A stretch of 26,584 nt of DNA, from positions 1 to 26,584 of the forward strand of contig JAGKVC010000067.1 of NCBI GenBank assembly GCA_021152595.1, in the 5' to 3' direction. The stretch comes from Clostridia bacterium. GTDB lineage: Bacteria; Bacillota; Clostridia; Oscillospirales; Ruminococcaceae. This document shows, one piece after another, positions 6,692 to 12,994 of the stretch (positions are counted from its first letter, which is position 1; the number at the start of each line of letters is the position of its first letter). The notes below the pieces were generated by a model. That model was not told the DNA's origin. It worked only from the letters and a program-made list of their open reading frames with translations, and ran no database searches. The position numbers and the translations under genes are program-made.

Positions 6692-7831
6692 TTAGTCCTC
6701 GGTTGCGGCGGTGCCGGCTTTCAGTGTGCCGTGCGACAGCGCCTTCAGATACGCATTGATGAACGCATCGAGGTCGCCGTCCATGACCGCCTGCACATTG
6801 CCCGTCTCGCAGCCCGTGCGGACGTCCTTGACGAGCGTATACGGCATGAAAACATAGGAGCGGATCTGGCTGCCCCACTCGATCTTGAGCTGGTCGCCCT
6901 TGATATCCGAGATCTTTTCCAGATGCTCGCGCTCCTGAATCTCAACGAGCTTTGCACGCAGCATCTTCATACAGTAATCCTTATTCTGGAACTGCGAACG
7001 CTGTGTCTGGCAGGAAACCACGATCCCCGTCGGGATGTGCTTCAAACGGACTGCCGAGCTGGTCTTATTGATATGCTGACCACCGGCGCCGCTGGAACGG
7101 TACACCTGCATTTCGATATCCTCGGGGCGGATCTCGACCTCGACATCATCCGCAAGCTCCGGCATGACCTCGACCGCAGCAAAGGACGTATGCCGTCTGC
7201 CGGATGCATCGAACGGCGAAACGCGCACCAGACGGTGAACGCCTGCCTCGGATTTCAGGAAGCCGTAGGCATTTTCGCCCTCGACCATGAACGATGCAGA
7301 CTTGATGCCTGCTTCATCGCCGTCGAGCCAATCCAGCAGATCAACCTTGAAGCCGTGGGTATCCGCATACTTGTTGTACATTCTGTAAAGCATCTGCGAC
7401 CAATCCTGCGCCTCGGTGCCGCCTGCGCCTGCGTGCAGCGTCACGATCGCGTTGGAGTTGTCATATTCGCCGGTCAGCAGGGACTTGAGCTTCTCCTCCT
7501 CGAGCTTCTTCTTGAATGCCTCTGCATCCGCGAAAATCTCCTCATTCGAGGAATCGTCGCCCTCCTCCAGCGAAAGCTCGATCAGCTCGATCGTATCCTC
7601 GAGCAAAGATTGCAGCTTCTCGAAATTCTCGATCTTGCGCTCGAGCGTATTACACTTCTGCGTGACCTTCTGTGCCTTTTCGTGATCATCCCAGAAGCCG
7701 TCATATTCCATCTGGATGCGCAGATCGCCGAGATCCGCCTTTGCGCGCTCGATTTGCAGCACCTCGCCGAGCTCTTTGACCTCGGGACGGGCATTGACGA
7801 GTTCATTCTTAATATCGTCCAATAAAATCAT
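6692..7831 (-). CDS. prfB: Peptide chain release factor 2 (no programmed frameshift)
   Basis: RF2 of 379 residues, which releases nascent chains at UGA and UAA. The codon-recognition motif SPF is at 205-207 and the catalytic GGQ at 250-252. The N-terminal coiled coil and domain order are normal. Most bacterial prfB genes need a +1 frameshift at an in-frame TGA near codon 25. Here the region reads GAGGTCAAAGAGCTCGGC with no TGA and a single open frame from ATG 7831. The stop is TAA. The ribosome site is AAGAAAGG. The promoter at 8075-8103 gives a leader of about 235 nt that contains a short ORF ending in TGA. The gene stands alone as a transcription unit. Confidence 0.96.
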   Translation of the reverse strand: MILLDDIKNELVNARPEVKELGEVLQIERAKADLGDLRIQMEYDGFWDDHEKAQKVTQKCNTLERKIENFEKLQSLLEDTIELIELSLEEGDDSSNEEIFADAEAFKKKLEEEKLKSLLTGEYDNSNAIVTLHAGAGGTEAQDWSQMLYRMYNKYADTHGFKVDLLDWLDGDEAGIKSASFMVEGENAYGFLKSEAGVHRLVRVSPFDASGRRHTSFAAVEVMPELADDVEVEIRPEDIEMQVYRSSGAGGQHINKTSSAVRLKHIPTGIVVSCQTQRSQFQNKDYCMKMLRAKLVEIQEREHLEKISDIKGDQLKIEWGSQIRSYVFMPYTLVKDVRTGCETGNVQAVMDGDLDAFINAYLKALSHGTLKAGTAATED

Positions 7832-7958
7832 ATATAAAATCCTTTCTTCGGGGGTATTCGTTCGGATCGGGGTTCGGGAATCAGATCACGGAACCTCATA
7901 AATCGCCGCCGTCCGGCGGTTTCATCCGCGGAATCAGATTGATCCGGCAGATGCGTAT

Positions 7959-8033
7959 TCAGGGCGGCGCCGCCGCAGTCACGAACGGCGGCTCTGTGCT
8001 GCCGTGATCCATGCGCCATGCTGTTTCCGGCAT
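7959..8033 (-). CDS. Possible leader peptide ORF upstream of prfB (24 aa)
   Basis: A 24-codon frame begins MPETAWRMDH and ends APP-TGA. Its ATG 8033 has an excellent AGGAGGAGG site eight bases upstream, better than that of prfB itself. It lies wholly inside the predicted prfB leader and ends in TGA, the codon read only by RF2. A GC-rich hairpin (GCCGCCG / CGGCGGC, about 7970-7993) covers its 3' part. A second frame (ATG 8019) runs to a TGA that overlaps the prfB ATG as ATGA but has a poor ribosome site. Coding status is unproven; the peptide has no recognisable domain. Confidence 0.4.
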   Translation of the reverse strand: MPETAWRMDHGSTEPPFVTAAAPP

Positions 8034-8074
8034 ATCAGCCACCTCCTCCTGCTGCGCAAATTTCCACATATACT

Positions 8075-8103
8075 ATTTTACAGGATTTTCTGCGATCTGT
8101 CAA
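8075..8103 (-). promoter_or_regulatory. Promoter of prfB
   Basis: TTGACA (8098-8103) and TAAAAT (8075-8080) on the minus strand, spacer 17 bases. Transcription from near 8068 makes a leader of about 235 nt with several GC-rich hairpins. Confidence 0.85.
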
Positions 8104-8204
8104 GTAGTTTTCCTTTGCTCCCCTGTGCAAAGCTCTGTGCATCCTGCACAAAGGACGGCTGAGCAGATTCGTCTGGATTAGAATTTCCATAAATTCTTAA
8201 AGTG

Positions 8205-8236
8205 TTTCTTTAATTATCTATTGACTTTCTTTAATT
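8205..8236 (+). promoter_or_regulatory. Direct-repeat operator candidate over the DUF2975/YozG-like promoter
   Basis: TTTCTTTAATT occurs twice exactly (8205-8215 and 8226-8236), 21 bp apart, that is two helical turns. The second copy overlaps the end of the -35 box and enters the spacer. This layout suits a dimeric repressor, perhaps the XRE protein encoded as the second gene of this operon. That link is inferred. Confidence 0.5.
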
Positions 8237-8249
8237 CTTGTGCTATACT
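8221..8249 (+). promoter_or_regulatory. Promoter of the DUF2975/YozG-like pair
   Basis: TTGACT (8221-8226) and TATACT (8244-8249), spacer 17 bases, on the plus strand. Leader of about 50 nt before the AGGAGGT ribosome site. Confidence 0.85.
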
Positions 8250-8307
8250 TGAATCATCGGGCTGACAGACACACAACAACACAGTCTTTTTACAGGAGGT
8301 ATGAATC

Positions 8308-8958
8308 ATGTATCATTCCAAAAAAGCAGCAAACGAACAACATGCAGCCACAACGAAAAAGCCGAAGCGATACTCGAAGCAGCTCATCTACTCATGCATT
8401 ACACAGTTCTTCATCATACTGCTGATTTTCCACGCCAAAGACTTTATTTTTGCCGCCGTCAACGGCAAGGACAGCTATGCTCTGAAACATCAGACCGTCG
8501 GAAAAGTTTCGGACGGACAGCAGATCTGGCAGCTCTTCCGGAACGGAGAATACCTCAGCGATGTCAATCCCAATGACTATATGCTGCTCGACAGCAGCGG
8601 AAACACCGATTTCAAATACTGTACAATCATTCATGAAGCACGGAATCTTGCGTATTCGGTTATCCTGACAGCCATGCTCGTGCTTGTTCTGCTGATTGCC
8701 GATAACAGCAGGGATCATACGCCGTTTACAAAAAATAATGCAAGACGGATCAAAGCGATCGGATATCTGCAATTCTCGCTGGCGATCGTGCCGGGGCTGC
8801 TCGAATTCATCCTCAAGGCTGCGAAATTTGAGTATCTCTATCTGCCGCCGAGAATCGAATCGCTCTATATGCTGGTCATCGGCTTTGCGATTTTCATGAT
8901 CGGAAAAATATTCGACCGCGGCGTCAGCTTGCAGGAAGAAAACGATCTCATTGCGTGA
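8308..8958 (+). CDS. DUF2975-type membrane protein (YoaS-like)
   Basis: A 216-residue membrane protein with four predicted helices: about 26-45 (YSCITQFFIILLIF), 113-132 (LAYSVILTAMLVLVLLIA), 150-170 (GYLQFSLAIVPGLLEFIL) and 182-202 (SLYMLVIGFAIFMIGKIF). This topology and the final RGVSLQEENDLIA motif are characteristic of DUF2975 proteins. They are almost always followed by a short YozG-type XRE regulator, as here (10 bp downstream). Function is unknown; the pair may be a membrane-linked regulatory module. The ATG 8308 has AGGAGGT seven bases upstream. The N-terminal 24 residues are rich in Lys, His and Gln. Confidence 0.88.
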   Translation: MYHSKKAANEQHAATTKKPKRYSKQLIYSCITQFFIILLIFHAKDFIFAAVNGKDSYALKHQTVGKVSDGQQIWQLFRNGEYLSDVNPNDYMLLDSSGNTDFKYCTIIHEARNLAYSVILTAMLVLVLLIADNSRDHTPFTKNNARRIKAIGYLQFSLAIVPGLLEFILKAAKFEYLYLPPRIESLYMLVIGFAIFMIGKIFDRGVSLQEENDLIA

Positions 8959-8968
8959 GGAGGGCGAC

Positions 8969-9184
8969 ATGGCGATTATCATCAGACTCGACCGCATGAT
9001 GGCAGACCGGAAAATGTCCCTCAATGCGCTGGCGGATACCGTCGGCATGACAAACGTCAACCTCTCAAATCTCAAAACCGGCAAGATGAAGGGCATCAAA
9101 TTTGAAACGATGAATGCCATCTGCCGCGCACTCGACTGTCAGCCTGCCGATCTCTTTGAGTATGTACCGGACGACGACGAATAA
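8969..9184 (+). CDS. YozG-like XRE transcriptional regulator
   Basis: A 71-residue Cro/C1-type helix-turn-helix protein. It opens IIIRLDRMMADRKMSLNALAD and continues through VGMTNVNLSNLKTGK to CRALDCQPADLFEY, the pattern of small regulators that follow DUF2975 genes. ATG 8969 is preceded by GAGGAGGG. It is the second gene of the operon driven from 8221-8249 and ends at a strong terminator. Confidence 0.93.
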   Translation: MAIIIRLDRMMADRKMSLNALADTVGMTNVNLSNLKTGKMKGIKFETMNAICRALDCQPADLFEYVPDDDE

Positions 9185-9186
9185 GC

Positions 9187-9222
9187 AAAACCGCACAGGG
9201 CAGCGTGCCTTGTGCGGTTTTT
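9187..9222 (+). terminator. Terminator of the DUF2975/YozG-like operon
   Basis: AAAACCGCACA (9187-9197) pairs perfectly with TGTGCGGTTTT (9211-9221), and the stem runs into a T-tract. It starts two bases after the TAA stop. Confidence 0.93.
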
Positions 9223-9258
9223 GAGTATGATTTCGTATTTCCGATGGATTCGGAATGG

Positions 9259-9311
9259 GGGCGCTGCCCTTTGGAAACCTGCGAGCTTTTGAAAAAGCTC
9301 GACCAAAACTT
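9259..9311. repeat. Interspersed repeat copy B with CGAGCTTTT hairpin
   Basis: This matches the end of the 5570-5709 array: GGCGCTGCC, a diverged TTGGA segment, then GCGAGCTTTT-GAAAAAGCTC and GACCAAAACTT. The hairpin arms are CGAGCTTTT (9282-9290) and AAAAGCTCG (9293-9301). It sits between the YozG-like terminator and the 3' end of the metallo-hydrolase gene. Confidence 0.7.
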
Positions 9312-9324
9312 TTATTCGCCGGTG

Positions 9325-10014
9325 TTACGAGACAAGCGGTGCAAATTCGATTGCGGTGCCTTTGATCTTTTCCGCCATCTGCGCTTCATCGTCAATATGC
9401 ATCAGATAAACATGCACACCCTCTGCACACAGACGCTCCAGCTCCGGCAGCACCCTGTCAATATAAAGATGCACGCCGCTGTCAAAGCATGCCGCTTCCG
9501 TGTAAAGATATGCGCCGCTGTGCAGATACGGCAGGAACGGCGCAAGCTCCGACGTATCGCCCGTATACAGCACATCCGCTCCGCCGAGGCGCAGACGGTA
9601 GCCGAAACAGCGCCCTGCAAGCGTCTCCGCATGCTTCACCGGAATCACACCGGCAAGCCACGGGAACGGCGCTGCATCCGCTGTTATGATCGTATACGCG
9701 GTCTTGTCGCAGCCGTCGAGCCGCCCGATCAGATATTCAAGATCCTCCGCGACCTCCGCAGACGGCGCGATCACCGTCACATGCGCACCGCTCATATACC
9801 GCGCACAGTGAATCAGCATCGGAATTCCGCCGACATGGTCGCCGTGCGTATGCGTCACGAGAACATAAATCTGCTTCTGCGTGATGCCGCGCGCAAGCAG
9901 CGCATGAAAGGCGGACATCGCACAGTCCAGCAGAATCAAGGCTTTGCCTTCCGTGAAAAATGCGCTGTTCTGCGATTCCGTAAACGCAGAGCCGCGTCCG
10001 AGAAATGTCAGCAT
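9325..10014 (-). CDS. Metallo-beta-lactamase-fold hydrolase (RNase Z-like)
   Basis: A 229-residue MBL-fold protein. The metal-binding motif THTHGDH is at 54-60, with further ligands likely at the His in PVKHAE, the Asp in LYTGDTSE and the His in YLMHIDD. The short form and LGRGSAF start resemble RNase Z-like and related phosphodiesterase folds, but the substrate cannot be told from sequence. It is 18 bp downstream of maf on the same strand and is probably co-transcribed. ATG 10014 has a GAGGGGGG site. Confidence 0.85.
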   Translation of the reverse strand: MLTFLGRGSAFTESQNSAFFTEGKALILLDCAMSAFHALLARGITQKQIYVLVTHTHGDHVGGIPMLIHCARYMSGAHVTVIAPSAEVAEDLEYLIGRLDGCDKTAYTIITADAAPFPWLAGVIPVKHAETLAGRCFGYRLRLGGADVLYTGDTSELAPFLPYLHSGAYLYTEAACFDSGVHLYIDRVLPELERLCAEGVHVYLMHIDDEAQMAEKIKGTAIEFAPLVS

Positions 10015-10032
10015 TGCAGCCGCCCCCCTCTC

Positions 10033-10593
10033 TCAGATCAGACGGAAATCACGGAGCTGCCGCGCAAGCCGTGCGACCGGCAGTCCCACAACATTATAAT
10101 AATCGCCGTGGATGCCTGCGACAAGCAGCGCACCTTGCCCCTGAATGCCGTATGCACCGGCTTTGTCATAGGGTTCCGGAGAGGCTACGTAGGCGTCGAT
10201 CTCCGCATTCGAGAGCGGATAGAACTGCACGCCGGTCTCATCGGAAAAGCTCGCGGAATGGCCGTCCCAGAAGATCGCAACGCCCGTCACGACCTTGTGC
10301 ATCCTGCCGGAGAGTGCGTGAAGCATCCGCTTACAGTCGGCTTCATCCTGCGGCTTGCCGAGAATCTCATCATCAAGCAGAACGGTCGTATCTGCGCCGA
10401 TCACAACCGCATCGGGATGTTCCTTTGCGACCGCTGCCGCCTTCCGCACTGCAAGCAGCTCCGCGGCAGCATCCGCCGGAATCCCCTCCGGCAGCGTCTC
10501 GTCACAATCCGAGACAATCACTTCAAACGGAATATTCAGCTTTCCGAGCAGTTCCTTTCTGCGCGGAGAGCCGGATGCCAAAATCAGCTTCAT
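10033..10593 (-). CDS. maf: Maf-like nucleoside triphosphate pyrophosphatase
   Basis: A 186-residue Maf protein, which hydrolyses non-canonical or pyrimidine NTPs (dTTP/UTP class in YhdE-like members) to NMP and pyrophosphate, limiting misincorporation and linked to septum arrest when overproduced. Family motifs are all present: ASGSPRRKELL at the N-terminus, the GADTTV block, KPQDEADCKRML, EPYDKAGAYGIQG and GDYYNVVGLP. ATG 10593 has AAGGAG eight bases upstream. Divergent from the + strand gene at 10680. Confidence 0.94.
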   Translation of the reverse strand: MKLILASGSPRRKELLGKLNIPFEVIVSDCDETLPEGIPADAAAELLAVRKAAAVAKEHPDAVVIGADTTVLLDDEILGKPQDEADCKRMLHALSGRMHKVVTGVAIFWDGHSASFSDETGVQFYPLSNAEIDAYVASPEPYDKAGAYGIQGQGALLVAGIHGDYYNVVGLPVARLARQLRDFRLI

Positions 10594-10618
10594 GGATATG
10601 CTCCTTTCATCGGTATGC

Positions 10619-10647
10619 TTGACGCACGGGGCAGAATCAGGTATAAT
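10619..10647 (+). promoter_or_regulatory. Promoter of the membrane-anchored unknown
   Basis: TTGACG (10619-10624) and TATAAT (10642-10647) separated by 17 bases, 33 bp before the ATG at 10680. A separate promoter for maf is not clear in the same 86-bp gap. Confidence 0.85.
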
Positions 10648-10679
10648 ATAGGCAGCTATTTTTCACAAGGAGTGTCAAT

Positions 10680-11513
10680 ATGAAAGCATTTCTCAAAAAA
10701 CACATGGTCATTCTGATTATTCTTGCAGTGTTCCTGCTGCTCGCCGGAATCTGGCTGCTGCTCTGGCGGCATATCGGCAATCAGGTGACGAAAGCTGCCT
10801 ATCGCGCCGTCTATGATACGCTCTCCTTCGACGGCGCATACTACGCAAAATGCGACCTCAGCACCGTTCAGGCGTATCTGCCGGAAACAGATGCCGTCAC
10901 CAAAGCGCTCTGCGGCGAACAGCTCGGCACGCTGAGCTTTCCCTCAGAGGACGGAACCGTGAACTGTCCGCTCTATGCCTGCAAGCCGCTGACCGACGCC
11001 GGCAAAAACAATGCGATCGTGCTGCTCGAGCAGGCGGACGGCATCAGTGCCTATGAGCTTTCCGGATTTCAGTATCTCGATCAGCAGACCTCGATCTGGG
11101 CCGTCTGCGCCTCCTACGGCATCGGCGGCGGTGAGGATCTGGAAGCCGTCGAGATCAAGGATCAGGACGGCAAGCTGCTCGAAACCATCACCGACAGCGC
11201 CGCGCTCTCTGATTTCATCGACAAATTCCTCAAGCTCGGTGAGGATATCGGGGAGAACGGCATCGCGCAGGCATACTTTGACGCCTATACCGCCGAATTC
11301 GGGGAGACGGATCAGATCTGGTTCGAGGACAGCACCGTCAAGGCGGCAAATGACGCGGTCTATCAGGAAGCCATGAAATTCTGGACGAAGGATCTCCGGC
11401 TCGTGACAATCAAGCTCAAAAACGGCTATCAGCTCCGTGACTGCATCTATGCACCGGTTCCCGGCACATTCTCCGTCTACGGCGATTACAAAATCACGGA
11501 GCCGCTGTTCTGA
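10680..11513 (+). CDS. Membrane-anchored hypothetical protein
   Basis: A protein of 277 residues with one strong N-terminal hydrophobic helix (about 8-29, rich in Leu and Ile after KKH), probably an uncleaved anchor. The remaining 245 residues are soluble, acidic and predicted to lie outside the membrane, with no motif I can name. ATG 10680 has AAGGAG seven to eight bases upstream. Its own promoter is at 10619-10647. It converges on the antiporter remnant with only 6 bp between the two frames and no evident terminator. Confidence 0.82.
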   Translation: MKAFLKKHMVILIILAVFLLLAGIWLLLWRHIGNQVTKAAYRAVYDTLSFDGAYYAKCDLSTVQAYLPETDAVTKALCGEQLGTLSFPSEDGTVNCPLYACKPLTDAGKNNAIVLLEQADGISAYELSGFQYLDQQTSIWAVCASYGIGGGEDLEAVEIKDQDGKLLETITDSAALSDFIDKFLKLGEDIGENGIAQAYFDAYTAEFGETDQIWFEDSTVKAANDAVYQEAMKFWTKDLRLVTIKLKNGYQLRDCIYAPVPGTFSVYGDYKITEPLF

Positions 11514-11519
11514 TCTGCG

Positions 11520-11705
11520 TTATTCGTCAGTTCCGCCGTCAATATTATGATGGACATTTTCCAGTGCTTCCGAGGAAATCGTGACACTGTGCGCGGTCGC
11601 TGCCGCAAGCTCCGGATCCTGATGGCCGCGGAATACGAGCTTCAAAAGAATCGGGCAGAGGATCGAGCTGGTGATGATCAGGAAGATCGTTGCAACATCG
11701 ACCAA
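11520..11705 (-). pseudogene. Detached C-terminal piece of the antiporter gene
   Basis: This frame encodes VDVATIFLIITSSILC, then PILLKLVFRGHQ and a polar tail ending IDGGTDE. It matches the last transmembrane helix of CPA2 antiporters, which normally ends in a TPPLLK-like motif. It overlaps the end of the main antiporter frame in the -1 frame, and no ribosome site precedes it. The helices usually found between GISADF and this last helix, including the conserved GM..RGEVAL segment, are absent. The locus therefore looks like an internal deletion of roughly 70 codons with loss of frame. Confidence 0.7.
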
Positions 11706-12628
11706 TGGAATGCGCTGAAATCTGCGCTGATGCCGATATACGCAAAGAACATCGGCGTGAAGAACATGTAGCTGCTGACGATGACCTTTCTGTCCACGAA
11801 CTGGCTGTCGCCGAGTCCGCTCAGCATCAGGCCTGCCATGTATGCGCCTGTGATCGCCGCAATGCCGAAGAATTCCTCAGCGGCATATGCGAAGAAGAAA
11901 CAGGCTGCAAATGCGAAAATGCTCGTGCGGCGCTTGTGCGGATAAATCCGGACCATGAGCTTGAATGCACGGCGCAGCAGATATCCCACAACAATCGTAA
12001 ACACGAAGAATCCGGCTACGCGCAGCAGCGTCATCCAGATATTGCCCTCGCCGCCGAGTCCTGTGATGATGCTCAGCGCGACAATGCCGATCACGTCGTC
12101 GATGATCGCGGCGCTCAGCACGGTCGTACCGATCTTCGTTTTCAGCTTGCCGAGCTCACGGAGCGTCTCGACCGTGATGCCGACGCTCGTCGCGGAGAGA
12201 ATACATCCGATGAACAGCGCGTTCATCAGCTTTTCGTTGTCATGTGCAGCCGATAGTCCGCCCATAAACAGCAGCGCGACAACTGTGCCGAATAAAATCG
12301 GGACAATGACTCCGGCAAGCGCGATGCAGGTCGCCGCCGCACCGCTGCGCTTCATCTCACGGAAATCCGTTTCCAGACCGCTCGAGAAAAGGATAAAGAC
12401 AACGCCGATCTGCGAGAAGCTCTTGAGGACATCCATCTCGATCTCGGTCGGGTGGATGAGGCCTGCAAAGCCTGTGCCGCGGAACAGCGCCGGACCGATC
12501 AGCAGACCGGCGATGATCATTCCGACAACCTGCGGCAGCCCGATCTTGCGCGTTACCATGCCGATCGCCTTTGTCGCAAGCAGAATGATGCCGCAGTCAA
12601 GCAAAATGTGCATGACATTGAAATCCAT
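11678..12628 (-). CDS. CPA2 cation/proton antiporter, truncated (KefB/NapA-like)
   Basis: A 316-residue integral membrane protein of the monovalent cation:proton antiporter 2 family, which exchanges Na+ or K+ for H+. The first ten or so helices are well preserved: KIGLPQVVGMIIAGLLIGP, the SATSVGITVETLRELGKL region, and the AIIDDVIGI motif with the paired acidic residues of the transport site. Family members are about 390 residues long; here the frame stops after GISADFSAFHWSM, and the last helix is found in another frame at 11520-11705. Activity is doubtful. ATG 12628 has AGGAG nine bases upstream, so the longer open frame to 12742 is rejected. A possible promoter lies 295 bp upstream. Confidence 0.85.
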   Translation of the reverse strand: MDFNVMHILLDCGIILLATKAIGMVTRKIGLPQVVGMIIAGLLIGPALFRGTGFAGLIHPTEIEMDVLKSFSQIGVVFILFSSGLETDFREMKRSGAAATCIALAGVIVPILFGTVVALLFMGGLSAAHDNEKLMNALFIGCILSATSVGITVETLRELGKLKTKIGTTVLSAAIIDDVIGIVALSIITGLGGEGNIWMTLLRVAGFFVFTIVVGYLLRRAFKLMVRIYPHKRRTSIFAFAACFFFAYAAEEFFGIAAITGAYMAGLMLSGLGDSQFVDRKVIVSSYMFFTPMFFAYIGISADFSAFHWSMLQRSS

Positions 12629-12662
12629 GATGTTCAACTCCTGATTTTCTGATACACGCCAA

Positions 12663-12689
12663 AAGCAGGACAATCGAATTGTCCTGCTT
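12663..12689. repeat. Hairpin copy 1 (GCAGGACAAT stem) before the antiporter
   Basis: Perfect 12-bp arms AAGCAGGACAAT (12663-12674) and ATTGTCCTGCTT (12678-12689) with a 3-base loop. It lies 35 bp before the antiporter start codon. A near copy is at 12956-12983. It may be a leader attenuator or a repeat end. Confidence 0.7.
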
Positions 12690-12724
12690 CGGTTTGTAAA
12701 TAATGTGTCTCCGACGGATTTATA

Positions 12725-12742
12725 ATGGGGACCTGTCCCCAT
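12725..12742. repeat. REP-like palindrome
   Basis: ATGGGGAC and GTCCCCAT (8-bp arms) are separated by CT. The GGGGACAGGTCCCC core resembles REP elements associated with RAYT-type transposases in other genomes; no transposase is nearby. The rest of 12743-12910 holds a strong hairpin (ACGGTTTGC / GCAACACCGT, about 12770-12791) but no gene. Confidence 0.4.
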
Positions 12743-12922
12743 ACCCCTGCTTAAGGGCTAGCTATCCTACGGTGTTGCTGCGCAAACCGTTAAGAATCCC
12801 ATTTTTGAGAAATCAGATGGAAAATCACGTATCATCTTTCATTATGCCGATCATGGGATCTCATCGGATTATGTGTAAACTGAACCTGTATCGGATTCCG
12901 CGGAATGCGCGTGTGCGATACA

Positions 12923-12952
12923 ATTATAAAACGATGCGATACAACTCTGCAA
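12923..12952 (-). promoter_or_regulatory. Probable promoter of the antiporter gene with direct repeats
   Basis: TTGCAG (12947-12952) and TATAAT (12923-12928) on the minus strand, spacer 18 bases. The -10 box lies between two exact copies of TGCGATACAA (12914-12923 and 12935-12944), 21 bp apart. An inverted copy of the core (TGTATCG) lies at 12887-12893. The predicted leader is about 290 nt. Confidence 0.6.
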
Positions 12953-12955
12953 GCC

Positions 12956-12991
12956 GAAGCAGGACAATCACTTGTCCTGCTTCGCTTTTTT
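12956..12991 (+). terminator. Hairpin copy 2, terminator-like on the plus strand
   Basis: Perfect 12-bp arms GAAGCAGGACAA (12956-12967) and TTGTCCTGCTTC (12972-12983) are followed on the plus strand by six Ts (12986-12991). It lies just past the glyA stop, so its intended target may be glyA even though the T-run favours the opposite strand. No plus-strand gene ends here. Confidence 0.6.
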
Positions 12992-12994
12992 ATC

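Noticed and set aside
6629..7825. A 398-codon open frame opposite prfB
   Set aside because: Antisense to RF2 with its GGQ and SPF motifs; no start signal.
7828..8019. A 63-codon ORF in the prfB leader
   Set aside because: Its start has no good ribosome site and it is mostly explained by GC-rich sequence; kept only as part of the leader hypothesis because its stop overlaps the prfB start.
9205..10683. A 492-codon open frame opposite maf and the metallo-hydrolase
   Set aside because: Both genes on the minus strand show full family motifs; this frame is their antisense shadow and crosses a repeat and an intergenic gap.
11678..11740. Programmed -1 frameshift in the antiporter gene
   Set aside because: There is no classic slippery heptamer, and joining the two frames would still leave out conserved helices, so a deletion fits better.
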